Counted from the stretch's first letter, positions 7,286 to 17,231 are shown. The stretch is DNA of 37,385 nucleotides from an uncultured Bacteroidota bacterium (GCA_902826165.1 CADEDV010000021.1:1-37385); one strand, 5' to 3'. Numbers and translations: made by a program. The notes: a model not told the origin generated them from the sequence alone.

Positions 7286-9325
7286 TTAGCGGATCAGCAT
7301 TACCGTCCCTTTCTGAAATACTTTTTTGCCTGTATCCCGGTGTGTATAGCTCAGCATCCAGACATAAACACCCGAAGCCTGCTCCACGCCATTCAATTTG
7401 CCATTCCATTTACTTCTCCAGTCACGGGAGTAGAATACCAGTTGTCCCCAGCGGTTATATACTTTGAAATCAAGGTTATCGGCTTTCAGTGCATTATAAG
7501 GCCAGAAGAAATCATTCAGCCCGTCATTATTCGGGGTGAATGCCGTAGGCACATCAATATAACAATGGTTCAGTACAGTGAGTGATTGTGTTGCACTGTC
7601 AACACAGCCCAGTGTATTGTTATAGGCCAATAATTTCACCGTATAGTAGGCTTCTGTTGCCAGTGTTGGAAAGGGAACCGGTGCCGGATCTTTTTGGGTG
7701 CTGTTAGCGATCACATCAAATTTCCATTGCCAGGCATCAATTTGCCCGGTGCTGGTATTGATAACTTCTAATTTATCTTCCGGGCAAATAATGGCAGGCA
7801 TCGTAAAAGAAGCTCTTACTTCATTGTCAAGAACAAGCGTCTGGTTGGTTGTATCGCTGCAAACACCATTGCTGACGATCAGCTGAATCGTATTGGTGCT
7901 GGTGGCCGGGAAAACAATAGTATGGGATTGTGTTCGGACAGGGATTCCATTATTAAAGGTCCAGCTCCAGTTGTTCACATCATGAGTTCCATCATGGTTA
8001 AATGTTATCCTGTTCTCCCGGCAGGATAATGCCTGTGTGTAATTGAACGCAGCGGATACGGTATCTTCTGCCCGGAACGATAGTGTTTGTACAGGTGTTT
8101 GCTGCCCGCATTCATCGATCAGCACTGTTCCGTCATTACCGGCTTTTAAAGTAACCTGGTAAGTTCCTTTGTTATAAATGGGCGATGCAAAATGAACCAC
8201 CACATAATCCGTTTTTCCATTCACACAATTACCATTGGCGGATGTAACGGCAACAGGGCTGGGTCCGGTGACCGAAAAATCACTTCCGTTGGCTGCAATA
8301 CTGTTACAACTGATCTTTTTCGGGAAATAGATTTTAATAGAATCAGGTGCACAACCCACACGACCGATACTGTCAGCAAAAATGGGCTGTGGAATAAAAT
8401 ACTGGAAAGGCACCTGTTCATTTAGCGGAATGGAAGATCCACAAATATCAAGCAGTGTATTAGCATCCGAACCATTGTTTATCACTAATTGATAATTGCC
8501 ATTGGGCAATGGGGCTGCTAATGTAAGGGTGATTGAATCCAGGTCAAAACCAGAACCGCAACTGCTGGCAACAGCCCCGATAACTGTTGTCGCTGCGGGT
8601 AATAAACTAAACTCAGTCCCACCTGCTGTGAGGCTGTTACATCTTATTTTCTTATTCAGCTTCAGGGTGATCTTTGTGCCATCACAATCAGCTTTGGCTG
8701 TTTGCATATGCGGCTGCGTGGGATCAGTGATTACAGCAGTACCGCCGCCAAAAGAAAGGGTATAACCGCTCTGTGTATCTGAAAAATGGCTGATCATTAG
8801 TAAATACTGGTGGCCGACGATCAGCGTAGGCATAGCTGCAAATGTGGGTACATTGTCGGAGGGAACTGATCCGCATTGGATAGTGCTTGCCCCGGTGGCG
8901 GAGGCACCTGTTGGCCCGTAAGTGCCGGACCAGTTGCCGGTAACTACAATATTGGTATTGGTGAAAATCTGGTTGGGGTCAAGACCTGTGATATCATATA
9001 GTTGCCAGTCATAATCTTCATTAGCAGCCAGCGGGGTGATCAGGAAACCTAATGTGCCTCCCACGTAGCAAGTGAATTTGTAAAAAAACGGATTTTTATT
9101 TTCATATAGGGCACCACCGGGTACATTGGAGCAACCGGGTACGAACATGCTGTTGGTATTGCAAAGCGGAACAGAATTTTGGGTAAATGTGGTGGTTCCA
9201 CAAACAGGAAAAGCAGTGGAAGGTGTTTGTCCTAAAGTGGTGCAGGGCTGGGCCATTACATTGCCTGTCCATAAAACGAACAACAAAATAGCGATAGAAA
9301 AACTGACTTTATTAAACCGGCTCAT
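7286..9325 (-). CDS. T9SS type B sorting domain protein with PKD domain
   Basis: A secreted protein of 679 residues from the ATG at 9325; an in-frame ATG at 9337 adds four. I prefer 9325 because it gives a clean signal peptide (MSRFNKV, hydrophobic core, cut after NVMAQ). The front third is rich in cysteines and begins [17 protein letters not shown]. Two Ig-like repeats (about 200-420) share the pattern C-N-S-x-x-A-x-G-x-x-F. A PKD domain (about 430-500) contains WSWTFNNG, and a second PKD-like module (about 510-590) contains WQWKFD. The C-terminus is a type B T9SS sorting domain with [23 protein letters not shown] and a final KGTVMLIR. It should be moved across the outer membrane by the type IX system. 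Its binding target cannot be predicted. It shares architecture, but little sequence outside the sorting domain, with the cargo at 122-2734. Confidence 0.92.
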   Translation of the reverse strand: MSRFNKVSFSIAILLFVLWTGNVMAQPCTTLGQTPSTAFPVCGTTTFTQNSVPLCNTNSMFVPGCSNVPGGALYENKNPFFYKFTCYVGGTLGFLITPLAANEDYDWQLYDITGLDPNQIFTNTNIVVTGNWSGTYGPTGASATGASTIQCGSVPSDNVPTFAAMPTLIVGHQYLLMISHFSDTQSGYTLSFGGGTAVITDPTQPHMQTAKADCDGTKITLKLNKKIRCNSLTAGGTEFSLLPAATTVIGAVASSCGSGFDLDSITLTLAAPLPNGNYQLVINNGSDANTLLDICGSSIPLNEQVPFQYFIPQPIFADSIGRVGCAPDSIKIYFPKKISCNSIAANGSDFSVTGPSPVAVTSANGNCVNGKTDYVVVHFASPIYNKGTYQVTLKAGNDGTVLIDECGQQTPVQTLSFRAEDTVSAAFNYTQALSCRENRITFNHDGTHDVNNWSWTFNNGIPVRTQSHTIVFPATSTNTIQLIVSNGVCSDTTNQTLVLDNEVRASFTMPAIICPEDKLEVINTSTGQIDAWQWKFDVIANSTQKDPAPVPFPTLATEAYYTVKLLAYNNTLGCVDSATQSLTVLNHCYIDVPTAFTPNNDGLNDFFWPYNALKADNLDFKVYNRWGQLVFYSRDWRSKWNGKLNGVEQASGVYVWMLSYTHRDTGKKVFQKGTVMLIR

Positions 9326-9400
9326 CGGGATATGCAACAGTTGATTTTTTAGATAAAAAAACTATGACAACAAAATAACCCAATCTGTTGCCTCCATAGA

Positions 9401-10507
9401 TCAGGCAAGCTGATAAAGTTTACCCGGCAAAGATAATATCACGTTTTGTAATTCAAGGCTTAATACAGCAGCGGCAACCGCACTGCTGCTGAGACCACTG
9501 CGCAGGTTGATCTCATCAATATTAACAGTTTCTTTTTCATTCAGGATGGCAATAATGATCTTTTCATCGGGAGTTAGTTCGATAAAAAGGTCTTTTTGCC
9601 TTTTTCTCTCTTTGGGGTTTTTAGCTTTTTCTTCCCAGCCCATCACCTGTAGCAGTTCTTCTGCATCCGTCAGCAGTATGGCTTTGTTGTTTTTGATAAG
9701 ATAATTACAACCTGCACTTTTACTGTCGGTCACTTTTCCAGGGAGGGCAAAAACATCTTTGTTGTAACCATTGGCCAGCTCTGCTGTGATCATACTGCCG
9801 CCTTTGATACCCGTTTCAATAACGATCGTGGCATCACTCATGCCGGCCACAATACGGTTGCGGGTCGGGAAATTATGTTTATCAGGATTGGTGCGGCTGC
9901 GGAATTCGGTGAGTAATCCCCCATTTTTTGCCATGTCTTTGGCCAGCCCTGCATGTTGCGGTGGATAGATCTGGTCGAGCCCATGTGCCAATACCCCAAC
10001 GGTCGATAAATTATTCTTCAATGCTGTTTTGTGAGCAATGGCATCTATACCATAAGCAAGACCGCTGACCACCAGTATATTTTGTTCCGCCAGGTCTTTG
10101 ATGAGTTTTTCAGCTACCTGCTTCCCATAGTCGGTGTGATTTCTTGTTCCGACCACCGCAATGATCTTCGCTGCATTCAGGTCAGCAGTGCCTTTATAAA
10201 ATAATAATTCAGGAGAATCATAACAATTCAATAGACGTTGCGGGTAGGCAGCATCGGTAATAAATAAAGGACGGATGGAATATTTTTCAATAAATCTTAT
10301 TTCTTCTTCTGCTTCATTGAATTGATCAAACCCTTTGATGGAGGCAGCTCTTATTTCACCAATGCCTTCAATGTTCTTCAGTGCGGTTGCTTTTGCTTTG
10401 AAGATGGATTCGGCTGTGCCGAATTGCTCCACCAGTATCTTGGCCTGTACAGGGCCGATATTAGGAGTAAGGGATAAGGCGATCTGGTATGGCAGGTCGT
10501 TACTCAT
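9401..10507 (-). CDS. dprA: DNA-processing protein DprA
   Basis: A 368-residue DprA/Smf protein, the cytoplasmic loader of RecA onto incoming single-stranded DNA during natural transformation. A small N-terminal helical/HhH-type region (about 1-65, with GIGEI at 48-52) precedes a Rossmann-like domain. That domain has AVVGTRN (117-123), VVSGLAYGID (146-155), NFPTRNRIVAGMSD (212-225) and a GGSM loop (236-239). A C-terminal winged helix covers about 305-368. All family motifs are present and the length is usual. It lies between a T9SS cargo and the PorE-like gene on the same strand, with gaps of about 50-75 bases and no other competence gene directly adjacent. Confidence 0.95.
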   Translation of the reverse strand: MSNDLPYQIALSLTPNIGPVQAKILVEQFGTAESIFKAKATALKNIEGIGEIRAASIKGFDQFNEAEEEIRFIEKYSIRPLFITDAAYPQRLLNCYDSPELLFYKGTADLNAAKIIAVVGTRNHTDYGKQVAEKLIKDLAEQNILVVSGLAYGIDAIAHKTALKNNLSTVGVLAHGLDQIYPPQHAGLAKDMAKNGGLLTEFRSRTNPDKHNFPTRNRIVAGMSDATIVIETGIKGGSMITAELANGYNKDVFALPGKVTDSKSAGCNYLIKNNKAILLTDAEELLQVMGWEEKAKNPKERKRQKDLFIELTPDEKIIIAILNEKETVNIDEINLRSGLSSSAVAAAVLSLELQNVILSLPGKLYQLA

Positions 10508-10560
10508 TGCTTCCTTAAAAATAAAGCAATCAGGAATAATGGAATAACGGAATTTTCAAA

Positions 10561-12483
10561 TCACTGGCCCGTTACTTTCATTTCTGTGCGGCGGTTCTTT
10601 GCCCGGCCTTCCTCGGTTGTATTAACGGCCACGGGTTTGGTTTCCCCGTAACCTTTTGCAACCAGCCTGGTGGCAGCAATTCCTTTACCGGTTAAATAAG
10701 TAACGACCGCTTTTGCCCGGTTATTCGACAGGGCCAGGTTATCGGCGGGTTTGCCTGCATTATCGGTATGGCCACTGATCTCAATTTTAAGAGAGGGATT
10801 CTCATTCAATAATTGCACTAACCGGTCCAGTTCAATTTGTGAAGCAGGCTTCAGATCAAATTTATTGACATCGAAAAATATATTGTTCAATATAACAGAG
10901 GCGTTTACTTCTATCGGTTGCAGCCCAATATTCTTTTCATATACCGAATCAGGAGACGATTGGGTCAGTGAAAAATTATCAGAGTAAAATAAATATCCTT
11001 TCCTGTTTACATTGAAAGCATAATCTTTTCCCACCGGCAAGGTGATAAGATAGTTGCCCGTTTCATCTGTTTGCACTTTGGATAAAGGCTCTTTGGCAGT
11101 AAGATCGATCAGCTCAACGGCAGAGGGCAATCCTTTTTTTGTTTTGGTGTCAAAGACCTGTCCTTTTACCCATAATGTTTTATAAGGACGAACATCTTCT
11201 CTCAATTCGAAACTGTAAATATCAAGACCCCCTTTGCTGTCACTCCTGTCGCTGGAATAATATGCTGTTTTTCCATCGGAAGATATAAACAATGTTCCTT
11301 CCTGGCTGATGGTATTGATCGGGTATCCCAGGTTGACGGGGTTGCTCCAGGCTCCATTCGGTCCTTTTCTTGCATAGTACAGATCGGCATCCCCATAGCC
11401 GGGATGACCATTAGAGGTAAAGTAGAATGTTTGATTATCCGCATGAATAAACGGGCATTGTTCATCAGCAGGCGTGTTGATGCCAGGCCCCATATTCTCC
11501 GGGTCACTCCATTTGCCGTTAGGCTGTAAATGCGAAACATAGATATCACTGCCGCCATAACCGCCCGGAACACGACTGGCAAAATACAAGTCTCTTTTAT
11601 CGGGTGATAAGCAAGGCTGCGATTCCCAGAATTCTGAATTGATCTTGCCGCCCAGATTCACTGCTTCGCTCCAGCCTTTATCAGTGAGGTAAGAAATATA
11701 AATATCACAGCTGCCAAAACCATCTCTCCGGTTGCAGGCCGTAAAGACCAGCCATTGCCCGTCCTGCGAAATATTTTGTGCGCCTTCGTTTTCCGGTGTA
11801 TTGATGTCACCCTCCATGGGTGTGGAAGTTTCCCAGCTGCCATTCTTGTTCCTGCTATAATAAAAATCTTCATTGAAATTCCTGATCCTTCGTGTAAAAA
11901 CCAATTCACTGTTATCAATGGTCAGTGATGGGAAATACTCAGATTCTTTGCTGTTGATATTATCGCCGATATTTTTTGGGGCAAACACATAATTTTTATT
12001 GGTATTCTTTTTTGCGTAATTCACAGCAAATTCAAAACTCTTTTTCCTGAATTCGCCTGATCTCCGGGTATTGGGGTTTAATTTCTCTGCTGATAAAAGA
12101 ATATTGATATTATTCAGTGCATTTTCAAATTCGCCTTTACCGGCCAGCGCAATCGAATAGGGGAGGCGGTATTCAAAGGAGAAAACAGAGTCGATCGCAA
12201 ACGCTTTTTCATAAGCGCCGATACAATCATCGTATCTTTTATAATCACTGTAAATAACCGCCTGCAATAAGTAGGCGTCCATATACCGTGGCTCTTTATC
12301 GAGGGCCTGTTTGAGCAGTGGTAAAGCATCCAATCCTTTTCCATCTTCCGTCTTGGCGAGGGCTTCATTAAAAAGAGCAACTGCCTTTTTATTGATTTTT
12401 TCTGCATCGTAGGGCTGTGCTGTCAAAAAACCAGGACTAAAAAAGAAAGCGATGAGCAAGGCAAAAGAGAAGAGGTGTTTCAT
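10561..12483 (-). CDS. PorE-like TPR / beta-propeller / OmpA-domain protein
   Basis: A 640-residue exported protein. A signal peptide ends about residue 22 (FLTAQ). TPR-type helices cover about 28-160. PD40/WD40-like propeller blades (about 175-385) show repeated S-x-D-x-x-x-L-x-F-x-S strands. A carboxypeptidase-regulatory-like domain lies at about 415-495 (VKGQVFDTKTKKGLPSAVEL). An OmpA-type peptidoglycan-binding domain covers about 525-640, with ISGHTDNAGKPADN and NRRTEMKV. This order matches PorE of the Porphyromonas T9SS, which links the secretion complex to peptidoglycan. PorE is a lipoprotein, whereas no lipobox Cys is visible here. Chitinophagaceae carry several proteins of this layout, so a role in T9SS is inferred from architecture alone. 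A TAGATTCG sequence at 12510-12517 (minus strand) may be its -7 box. Confidence 0.85.
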   Translation of the reverse strand: MKHLFSFALLIAFFFSPGFLTAQPYDAEKINKKAVALFNEALAKTEDGKGLDALPLLKQALDKEPRYMDAYLLQAVIYSDYKRYDDCIGAYEKAFAIDSVFSFEYRLPYSIALAGKGEFENALNNINILLSAEKLNPNTRRSGEFRKKSFEFAVNYAKKNTNKNYVFAPKNIGDNINSKESEYFPSLTIDNSELVFTRRIRNFNEDFYYSRNKNGSWETSTPMEGDINTPENEGAQNISQDGQWLVFTACNRRDGFGSCDIYISYLTDKGWSEAVNLGGKINSEFWESQPCLSPDKRDLYFASRVPGGYGGSDIYVSHLQPNGKWSDPENMGPGINTPADEQCPFIHADNQTFYFTSNGHPGYGDADLYYARKGPNGAWSNPVNLGYPINTISQEGTLFISSDGKTAYYSSDRSDSKGGLDIYSFELREDVRPYKTLWVKGQVFDTKTKKGLPSAVELIDLTAKEPLSKVQTDETGNYLITLPVGKDYAFNVNRKGYLFYSDNFSLTQSSPDSVYEKNIGLQPIEVNASVILNNIFFDVNKFDLKPASQIELDRLVQLLNENPSLKIEISGHTDNAGKPADNLALSNNRAKAVVTYLTGKGIAATRLVAKGYGETKPVAVNTTEEGRAKNRRTEMKVTGQ

Positions 12484-12569
12484 GAACAGGAATTGTTGAT
12501 TTTCAATAACGAATCTAAACCAATTTTATTCCTGTAAAAGAAGAAAAAAACAGAATAAAGGTTGCCCGG

Positions 12570-13190
12570 TCAGGGCACATTGATGTATTTGTGCAACTGG
12601 AGGCTGAGTTCCCATTGCGGGTTGGCCTTGATGTAGTCAATGATCAGCGGTGTCACCTGCGCTGCTTTGTCCCATTCGGGTTGCAGGTATAGCTTGCAGG
12701 AGGGGGGCACCAATGCAGCATATTTCTCTGCCCATTCAAAATCGGATTTATTGAAGATGACCACTTTCAATTCATTGGCATGAGGAATTACTTCGGGCAA
12801 TGGGGCTTTGAATTTTTTGGGAGAAAGACAGATCCAGTCCCAGTTGCCACTTAAAGGATGTGCACCGGATGTCTCAATATTGGTTTGCAGACCGGCTGCT
12901 TTCAATGCAGCGGTCAATTCATCCAGGTTATGCATCAACGGTTCTCCGCCGGTGATAACAACCAGCTCTGTTGAGGTCTTCTTTACTTCAGCAACTAAGT
13001 TGGTGATTTCAATTTTGGGATGTTTCTCCGCATCCCAGCTGTCTTTTACATCACACCATACGCAACCTACATCACAACCACCCAGGCGAATAAAATAAGC
13101 AGCCCTTCCCTGGTGAAAACCTTCACCCTGCAGGGTATAAAAATGCTCCATTACCGGTAGCGCCGTGGTATGAATTTTCCCGCTGGTCAT
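12570..13190 (-). CDS. queE: 7-carboxy-7-deazaguanine synthase QueE
   Basis: A radical SAM enzyme that turns 6-carboxytetrahydropterin into 7-carboxy-7-deazaguanine in the preQ0/queuosine pathway. Near the N-terminus is YTLQGEGFHQGRAAYFIRL, the substrate and SAM region typical of QueE. The cluster-binding CDVGCVWC (Cys39, Cys43, Cys46) follows, with C-x3-C-x2-C spacing. GGEPLMH at about 97-103 is the SAM-binding GGE motif. The length of 206 residues is usual. I chose the ATG at 13190 over the in-frame GTG two codons earlier. It starts 28 bases after the folD stop on the same strand, so the two are probably cotranscribed. No other queuosine gene is in the window. Confidence 0.93.
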   Translation of the reverse strand: MTSGKIHTTALPVMEHFYTLQGEGFHQGRAAYFIRLGGCDVGCVWCDVKDSWDAEKHPKIEITNLVAEVKKTSTELVVITGGEPLMHNLDELTAALKAAGLQTNIETSGAHPLSGNWDWICLSPKKFKAPLPEVIPHANELKVVIFNKSDFEWAEKYAALVPPSCKLYLQPEWDKAAQVTPLIIDYIKANPQWELSLQLHKYINVP

Positions 13191-13218
13191 TTTCACTTTA
13201 TCCTTGACGTAATAATCT

Positions 13219-14094
13219 TTAATTTTTTAGCAGGCAGGACCTGAACGTATTTTTCATCAGTGCCGCAATGGTCATGGGACCAACACCACCGGGTACGGGG
13301 GTGATCCAGGAGGATTTTGGAGCTACTGATTCATACTGCACATCACCCTTCAGTTTAAAACCTGATTTCCGGGTACTGTCTTCCACTCTTGTGATACCCA
13401 CATCAATAACGATGGCGCCTTCTTTTACCATATCAGCGGATACAAATTCAGGACGACCCAGTGCTGCTACAATAATATCGGCCTGCAAACAAAACGCTTT
13501 TAGATCTTTTGTTTGTGAATGGCAGATGGTGACGGTGCAATTCCCGGGGTTGGTATTGCCGCTTAATAAAACACTCATCGGTCGTCCGACAATATTACTT
13601 CTGCCGATGACTACAGCATGTTTTCCTTTTGTATCGATCTTGTAATGTTCCAGTAATAACATAATACCATGTGGCGTGGCAGGAATAAAAGTGGGCAGAC
13701 CCTGTACCATCTTCCCTACATTCACCGGGTGAAAACCATCCACGTCTTTATCCGGGTCAATGGTATCAATCACTTTTTGTTCAGTGATATGTTTGGGTAA
13801 AGGAAGTTGTACTAATATGCCGTCCACATCCGGGTCGTTGTTCAATCCTTCAATGGTTTCCAGTAACTTATTTTCGGTGATTTCTTCTTCCATCCTGATC
13901 AGGGTGGATTTGAAACCCACTTCTTCACAGGCTTTCACTTTAGCTGCCACATAGGTTTCGCTGGCACCGTTTGTACCCACCAGGATGGCAGCCAGGTGAG
14001 GTACTTTTTTGCCTTCAATGGCTAATTGGGCCACTTCAATTTTCAATTCATCCCGGATGGCCTGTGATGCTTTTTTGCCGTCTAAAATTTGCAT
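13219..14094 (-). CDS. folD: Bifunctional methylenetetrahydrofolate dehydrogenase/cyclohydrolase FolD
   Basis: A 291-residue cytoplasmic enzyme interconverting 5,10-methylene-, methenyl- and 10-formyl-tetrahydrofolate. Visible motifs are YVAAKVKAC (catalytic Lys52), [10 protein letters not shown], the [14 protein letters not shown] signature with the NADP-binding turn, and [14 protein letters not shown] near the end. The length is normal and the frame intact. The ATG at 14094 is preceded by a perfect -7 box only four bases away, which fixes the start. It heads a probable folD-queE operon and is divergent from the outer-membrane barrel gene at 14196. Confidence 0.96.
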   Translation of the reverse strand: MQILDGKKASQAIRDELKIEVAQLAIEGKKVPHLAAILVGTNGASETYVAAKVKACEEVGFKSTLIRMEEEITENKLLETIEGLNNDPDVDGILVQLPLPKHITEQKVIDTIDPDKDVDGFHPVNVGKMVQGLPTFIPATPHGIMLLLEHYKIDTKGKHAVVIGRSNIVGRPMSVLLSGNTNPGNCTVTICHSQTKDLKAFCLQADIIVAALGRPEFVSADMVKEGAIVIDVGITRVEDSTRKSGFKLKGDVQYESVAPKSSWITPVPGGVGPMTIAALMKNTFRSCLLKN

Positions 14095-14098
14095 GGCG

Positions 14099-14130
14099 CA
14101 AAGGTAGCCGCATCACCCGTGCAGCCCAAA
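14099..14130 (-). promoter_or_regulatory. folD promoter, Bacteroidota type, near-leaderless
   Basis: On the minus strand TTTG (14127-14130), 20 bases and TACCTTTG (14099-14106, perfect TAnnTTTG) are followed by CGCC and the folD ATG. The expected start of transcription is at or only a few bases before the start codon. Confidence 0.7.
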
Positions 14131-14145
14131 TAGATCCCGTTTTTA

Positions 14146-14177
14146 TTTTGTTACCACAGAGCTTCCCTGTATCTTAA
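14146..14177 (+). promoter_or_regulatory. Candidate promoter for the barrel/HhH pair
   Basis: TTTTG (14146-14150), a 19-base spacer and TATCTTAA (14170-14177, matching TAnnTT but not the last two bases). The spacing is right and the position is 18 bases before the TTG start at 14196. Confidence 0.4.
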
Positions 14178-14195
14178 TAGTCAAATTAACTGCAG

Positions 14196-15020
14196 TTGCG
14201 AAACGTAGTTTTTTTAGTAAACCTTATCTGCTTCACACTGGCCGCCCAAAGTCAAACACTTCGCCGCCCGGTGGCAGCACCTTATGCAGGCTTTGGTGCT
14301 TATAGTATTCAGCATGCAGATATTTTTTCATTTACTTCCAATCCGGCATCACTGGCGCAATTAAAAAGTGCAGCAGCAGGTGTATTTGCCGAGCGAAGAT
14401 TCTTACTTAGTGAACTCAGCAATTACCAGGCAGTGACGGGAATAAGAACAACTTCGGGAAATTTCGGGTTGAATATGGCCTATTCGGGTTTCAGTGATTA
14501 TAATGAAACCCGGCTGGGATTAGCCTATGGAAGAAAGTTAGGTAATACACTTGATGTTGGTGCTCAGTTCAATTATAACAGTATTCGTATTGCCGGATAC
14601 GGAAATGCAGCTGCAGTCAGTTTTGAAATAGGTTCCGTATTGCACTTGACCGAAAAATTACATGCAGGGATACATATCAACAACCCTGTGGGCGGAAAAT
14701 TTGGAAAAGAGCAGGCCGAAAAACTGCCTTCTGTTTATACATTGGGATTCGGTTATGACGCATCAGATAAATTCTTTGTCAGTACAGAAATTAATAAAGA
14801 AGAGGATCAGCCTGTCAACTTGAATGCAGGTTTTCAATATAGGATCATTCCGCAATTACTGATGAGAGCAGGGATATCTTCTGCTACTACATCAGGTTGG
14901 GCGGGTGTTGGACTATCCTGGAAATCATTACGGCTGGATATTACAACCAGTTATCATCCGCAACTGGGCATTACACCCGGCTTGTTGTTACTTATTAATT
15001 TTAAAGAGAAAAGTAATTGA
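14196..15020 (+). CDS. Predicted outer-membrane beta-barrel protein (PorV/OmpP1-like)
   Basis: A 274-residue exported protein with a TTG start and a signal peptide of about 20 residues (CFTLAAQSQ). The rest alternates in beta-hairpin fashion. A FTSNPASLAQL motif near residue 50 resembles the N-P-A-x-L stretch of PorV/PorQ and FadL-type barrels. Later strands such as LGLAYGRKLGNTLDVGAQFNY and VNLNAGFQYRIIP look like transmembrane beta strands. No exact family is recognised. Its stop codon overlaps the start of the next gene, so the two products probably act together at the outer membrane. A structural or accessory role is likely, and an enzymatic one unlikely. Confidence 0.75.
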   Translation: MRNVVFLVNLICFTLAAQSQTLRRPVAAPYAGFGAYSIQHADIFSFTSNPASLAQLKSAAAGVFAERRFLLSELSNYQAVTGIRTTSGNFGLNMAYSGFSDYNETRLGLAYGRKLGNTLDVGAQFNYNSIRIAGYGNAAAVSFEIGSVLHLTEKLHAGIHINNPVGGKFGKEQAEKLPSVYTLGFGYDASDKFFVSTEINKEEDQPVNLNAGFQYRIIPQLLMRAGISSATTSGWAGVGLSWKSLRLDITTSYHPQLGITPGLLLLINFKEKSN

Positions 15021-17059
15021 GAGGGTTGCTGGTCATATGGGCTTTTATTCATTATTTGTTGTCACCTGTTTACGGACAAGAAATACCTGTTAACACAGAA
15101 CAACAATTAGAGAATCTCACGGATGCAGACCAGGCGGAAACAGAGGATGATTCTTATTTGCAGCAACTGGAATATTTCAGAAAGAATCCTGTCAATCTGA
15201 ATACGGCTGAGGCAAATGAATTAAAAGAATTGCGAATACTGACTGATCTGCAAATTGAAAGCCTGATCAGTTATCGCCGGTTGTTTGGTAAGTTGATCAG
15301 CGTATATGAATTGCAGGCTGTCCCTGCATGGGATATTATTACTATCAAAAAAGTATTGCCATTTATAACCGTTACGACTAATGTTACATTAACTGAGCAA
15401 CTGGGCTACCGGTTTAGAGATGGCGAGCATAGTTTATTATTTCGTTTATCACAAGTGTTGGAAAAAGCAAAAGGGTTTAATACAGCTTCAGCAGGTGTAA
15501 AATACCTCGGCAGCCCGCAACGTTTATTTTTCCGTTACCGCTATTCGTATAAAAATTTATTACAGTATGGAGTAGTGGCGGATAAAGATGCAGGAGAACA
15601 ATTTTTTAAAGGGGCACAGCGCAAGGGATTTGATTTTTATTCTTTTCATTTGTTTGCCAAAAAGATGGGAATAATACAATCGTTGGCTATCGGTGATTTT
15701 ACTGTGAACATGGGGCAGGGCTTGATACAATGGCAAAGCCTGGCGTTCAAAAAAAGTGTGGAAGTAATGGGAGTGAAGCGCCAATCACCTGTATTGCGTC
15801 CTTACAATTCAGCCGGTGAATTTTATTTTCACCGGGGAGCAGGCATCACTATTAAGAAAGGGAGAGTAGAGGCAACTGTGTTTGCATCCATACGAAAAAT
15901 GAGTGCAAACTTTACAGCAGATACGGTGAACAATGAGGATTTCGTTTCATCCGTGCTTAATTCCGGTTATCACCGCACAGCGGGTGAAAACGAAGACCGG
16001 AATAAACTTACCCAAACTTCTTTTGGTGGCAATGTATTGTATCGTGGCGATCGCTGGCATATCGGATTGAATACGGTGTATTATCAATTTTCAAAGCCGG
16101 TACAAAAACGGGATGAACCCTATAATTTATATACTGTAAACGGTAAGACATGGTACAACTTCAGTGTTGATTACAGCTATACCTATAAAAATCTTCATTT
16201 CTTTGGAGAAGCAGCCGTTGCTAAAAATTCAGGTAAGGCATTTGTGAATGGGCTATTAATAAGTGTTGATCCAAGGGTTGATATTTCTTTTGTGCAGCGA
16301 ACCATCGCTGCTTCTTACCAGGCTGTATATGGTAATGCTTTTACCGAAAACACTTATCCTGCCAATGAAACCGGTTTTTATTCAGGTATCAGCATCCGGC
16401 CGGCGAGTGGATGGAAGCTGGATGCCTATGCGGATATTTTTAAATTTCCCTGGCTGAAATACCTGGTGGATGCGCCTAGCCGGGGTACTGATTTCCTGGC
16501 ACAACTGAGCTATACTCCAAACCGGCAGTTGGAGATTTATACACGTTTCCGGCACGAATCAAAACAAGCCAATCAGCCAGGTAACATTTCTACAACCAAT
16601 TTCCTGATCAATTTACCCCGGCAAAGCTGGCGCACCCAATTTAGTTATAAGATGAACAATACTTTGTCGCTGCGAAACCGTGTCGAAGTGTTGTGGTATG
16701 ACAAGGCGGGAAATAACCGGGGAACCGGGTTCCTTATATATAATGATATTATTTACCGGCCGGTGCTACAGCCCTTTTCAGGTATATTACGGCTGCAATA
16801 TTTTGAAACCGATGGTTATAATTCAAGGATTTATGCCTACGAGAATGACCTGCTTTACAGTTATTCCATTCCTGCTTTTTTTGATAAAGGGTACCGTTAT
16901 TACCTGCTTATTAACTGTGACCTGGGTAAAAAGCTATCTTTTTGGCTCCGCTTTGCCCAAACTATTTACCCCGGAAAACAGTCGGTCGGCTCGGGATTAG
17001 ATGAGATAAAAGATAACCGGAAAACGGAGCTTAAGGCACAGATTAGATGGATATTATGA
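15017..17059 (+). CDS. Helix-hairpin-helix front end fused to an outer-membrane barrel
   Basis: A 680-residue exported protein starting at a TTG that overlaps the TGA of the previous gene, an arrangement typical of coupling. A signal peptide (about 1-21, ending SPVYGQ) is followed by an acidic linker. Residues ~55-115 fit a ComEA-like double helix-hairpin-helix: NPVNLNTAEANELKELRI, then a helix, then SVYELQAVPAWD. The remaining ~550 residues are rich in amphipathic strands with aromatic girdles and read as a large outer-membrane beta-barrel. The usual glycine hairpins of ComEA (GIG type) are replaced by ILT and AWD, so direct DNA binding is doubtful. I recognise the architecture as recurrent in Bacteroidota, but know of no defined function. 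Confidence 0.8.
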   Translation: MRGLLVIWAFIHYLLSPVYGQEIPVNTEQQLENLTDADQAETEDDSYLQQLEYFRKNPVNLNTAEANELKELRILTDLQIESLISYRRLFGKLISVYELQAVPAWDIITIKKVLPFITVTTNVTLTEQLGYRFRDGEHSLLFRLSQVLEKAKGFNTASAGVKYLGSPQRLFFRYRYSYKNLLQYGVVADKDAGEQFFKGAQRKGFDFYSFHLFAKKMGIIQSLAIGDFTVNMGQGLIQWQSLAFKKSVEVMGVKRQSPVLRPYNSAGEFYFHRGAGITIKKGRVEATVFASIRKMSANFTADTVNNEDFVSSVLNSGYHRTAGENEDRNKLTQTSFGGNVLYRGDRWHIGLNTVYYQFSKPVQKRDEPYNLYTVNGKTWYNFSVDYSYTYKNLHFFGEAAVAKNSGKAFVNGLLISVDPRVDISFVQRTIAASYQAVYGNAFTENTYPANETGFYSGISIRPASGWKLDAYADIFKFPWLKYLVDAPSRGTDFLAQLSYTPNRQLEIYTRFRHESKQANQPGNISTTNFLINLPRQSWRTQFSYKMNNTLSLRNRVEVLWYDKAGNNRGTGFLIYNDIIYRPVLQPFSGILRLQYFETDGYNSRIYAYENDLLYSYSIPAFFDKGYRYYLLINCDLGKKLSFWLRFAQTIYPGKQSVGSGLDEIKDNRKTELKAQIRWIL

Positions 17060-17120
17060 TCTATGCTAATGGGTGTTTAGTTTTTTTTAGACCCTATTAA
17101 GTATTTGTTAAAAAAACCGT

Positions 17121-17128
17121 TACTTTAG
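17121..17128 (+). promoter_or_regulatory. Candidate -7 box for the SusC operon
   Basis: TACTTTAG is one mismatch from TAnnTTTG and lies about 100 bases before the SusC start, implying a long leader. The expected -33 region 19 bases upstream reads TTAAG rather than TTTG. A different TTTG lies too close, at 13 bases. The rest of 17060-17231 shows no ORF. Confidence 0.35.
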
Positions 17129-17231
17129 CGCAGCAAAAATCATGGTTAAGGTGTCTCTATTAATGCCTTAGGTTTTTGTAAGGACGGTTCTCGTTGAAAA
17201 TCAATGAATTTAATTCTAAAATTAACGCTAC

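Noticed and set aside
14178..14186. Single TAGTCAA before the barrel gene as a relative of the terminal repeat
   Set aside because: One copy of a 7-mer is expected by chance in a window of this size.
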